Assembly (NCBI GenBank): GCA_020343555.1
Contig: CP070800.1
Location: forward strand, 2,272,216-2,278,904
DNA: 6,689 nt
Origin: Dehalococcoidales bacterium
GTDB lineage: Bacteria; Chloroflexota; Dehalococcoidia; Dehalococcoidales; UBA2162
Direction of reading: 5' to 3'
Under the pieces are notes generated by a model, which made no database searches, was not told the DNA's origin, and was given only the letters and a program-made list of their open reading frames with translations. The position numbers were made by a program, and so were the translations under genes. This document shows positions 6,143 through 6,689 of this stretch, one piece after another. Numbering within the stretch: position 1 is the stretch's first letter; each line of letters starts with the position of its first letter.

Positions 6143-6178
6143 TAAATTGTATCAGGCTGGGGAATGTTATACAATTTA
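6143..6178. promoter_or_regulatory. Symmetric bidirectional promoter between tandem-GNAT and PIG-L genes
   Basis: A perfect 10-bp inverted repeat, TAAATTGTAT (6143-6152) and ATACAATTTA (6169-6178), has a 16-bp spacer. On each strand it reads TTGTAT (-35, three of six) - 17 bp - TACAAT (-10, five of six): plus strand 6147-6152 and 6170-6175, minus strand 6175-6170 and 6152-6147. The same two boxes can therefore drive both divergent genes, with starts near 6182 (plus) and 6140 (minus). An alternative reading is a dimeric repressor operator overlapping a promoter. Confidence 0.55.
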
Positions 6179-6210
6179 TTAAGCACATTTGTTAAGGAGG
6201 CCCTGCAAGC

Positions 6211-6689
6211 ATGCCCGAAACCACCGATGTTATGGTCATATCACCGCATGCCGATGATGCCGAAGGCGGTTGCGGCGGAACGGTAGCGAAATGGATAAAA
6301 GAAGGAAAAAGCGTGGTCTATGTTTTATGTACCAATGGTGACAAGGGTACCAATGATCCTGCTATACAACCGGAACAACTGGCTGTAACCAGGGAGAAGG
6401 AGCAGCTTGCCGCCGCTGAAGTTCTCGGAGTAAGGGAGGTAATTTTCCTCAGGCATCCCGACCAGGGTTTGGAGGAAACGCCCGAGTTCAGGAAAGAACT
6501 GGTACGCTTGATACGGATGTACCGTCCGGATATTGTTATCACCGTTGACCCCTACAGGAAATATATCTGGCACCGCGATCACCGGATCACAGGACAGGTA
6601 GTTCTGGATGCTGTTTTCCCCTACGCCAGAGACCTGTATGCCTATCCTGACCTTAACAAGGAGGGTCTTGAGCCCTTCAAGGTGAAAGA
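6211..6689 (+). CDS. PIG-L/LmbE family deacetylase, MshB-like, cut by window edge
   Basis: The first 159 residues are visible. Near the N-terminus is PHADD (12-16), the zinc-binding and catalytic motif of the PIG-L/MshB/BshB family: His13 and Asp16 as zinc ligands and Asp15 as general base, at the same numbers as in mycobacterial MshB. HRDH (121-124) supplies the third zinc ligand, probably His124. GGTVAKW (22-28) and CTNGDKG (40-46) are also family-typical. These enzymes remove the N-acetyl group from GlcNAc conjugates such as GlcNAc-inositol or GlcNAc-malate in the cytoplasm. AAGGAGG (6194-6200) lies 10 nt before the ATG and confirms the start. Next to an MshA-like transferase and an MshD-like GNAT, deacetylation of GlcNAc-inositol is the natural proposal, but the family also acts on other N-acetyl sugars and the C-terminal half is outside the window. 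Confidence 0.93.
   Translation, partial: MPETTDVMVISPHADDAEGGCGGTVAKWIKEGKSVVYVLCTNGDKGTNDPAIQPEQLAVTREKEQLAAAEVLGVREVIFLRHPDQGLEETPEFRKELVRLIRMYRPDIVITVDPYRKYIWHRDHRITGQVVLDAVFPYARDLYAYPDLNKEGLEPFKVK

Noticed and set aside
6318..6582. Two minus-strand frames inside the PIG-L gene
   Set aside because: Both are antisense to a well-supported PIG-L deacetylase frame with catalytic motifs and a ribosome site.

Overview
This is a bacterial chromosomal window of moderate GC content, with tightly packed genes on both strands. Shine-Dalgarno sites precede some genes but not others. I see no tRNA, rRNA, CRISPR array, insertion sequence or phage gene. The mix of a B12-dependent acyl-CoA mutase, an M50 membrane-protease homologue, an MshA-like GT4 glycosyltransferase, a tandem-GNAT protein and a PIG-L deacetylase fits an anaerobic, acyl-CoA-metabolising bacterium. 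Chloroflexota of the Dehalococcoidia type is my best guess, but this is an impression from family flavour, not a demonstrated placement.

Layout. Bases 1-467 (minus) hold the N-terminal 155 codons of an acyl-CoA mutase large subunit with an unusual glycine-rich insertion where methylmalonyl-CoA mutases bind the substrate. A 140-bp divergent spacer separates it from an M50-type membrane protein at 608-1375 (plus), whose zinc-binding HExxH motif is destroyed. Convergent to that gene, 1401-2855 (minus) encodes an exported alpha/beta-hydrolase (lipase/esterase type) with a Trp-rich C-terminal region that appears to hold two copies of a ~42-residue module.

From 2986 onward the genes look related in function. 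A FemAB/CelD-like (BioF2-type) acyltransferase (2986-3966) and an MshA-like glycosyltransferase (3986-5218) form an operon on the plus strand. A tandem-GNAT protein resembling mycothiol synthase MshD (5215-6120) lies convergent to them, sharing its stop region. A PIG-L/LmbE deacetylase (6211 to the edge) diverges from the tandem GNAT across a symmetric promoter region.

GT4 glycosyltransferase, PIG-L deacetylase and tandem GNAT are the families of MshA, MshB and MshD of mycothiol synthesis. MshC, the CysRS-like cysteine ligase, is not visible here. A FemAB-type transferase, a family that includes enzymes transferring amino acids from aminoacyl-tRNA, sits instead beside the glycosyltransferase. 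The working hypothesis is a mycothiol-like low-molecular-weight thiol or amino-sugar-inositol conjugate pathway with a different aminoacylation step. A GlcN-inositol surface glycolipid pathway is the main alternative, and chance neighbourhood is a third possibility.
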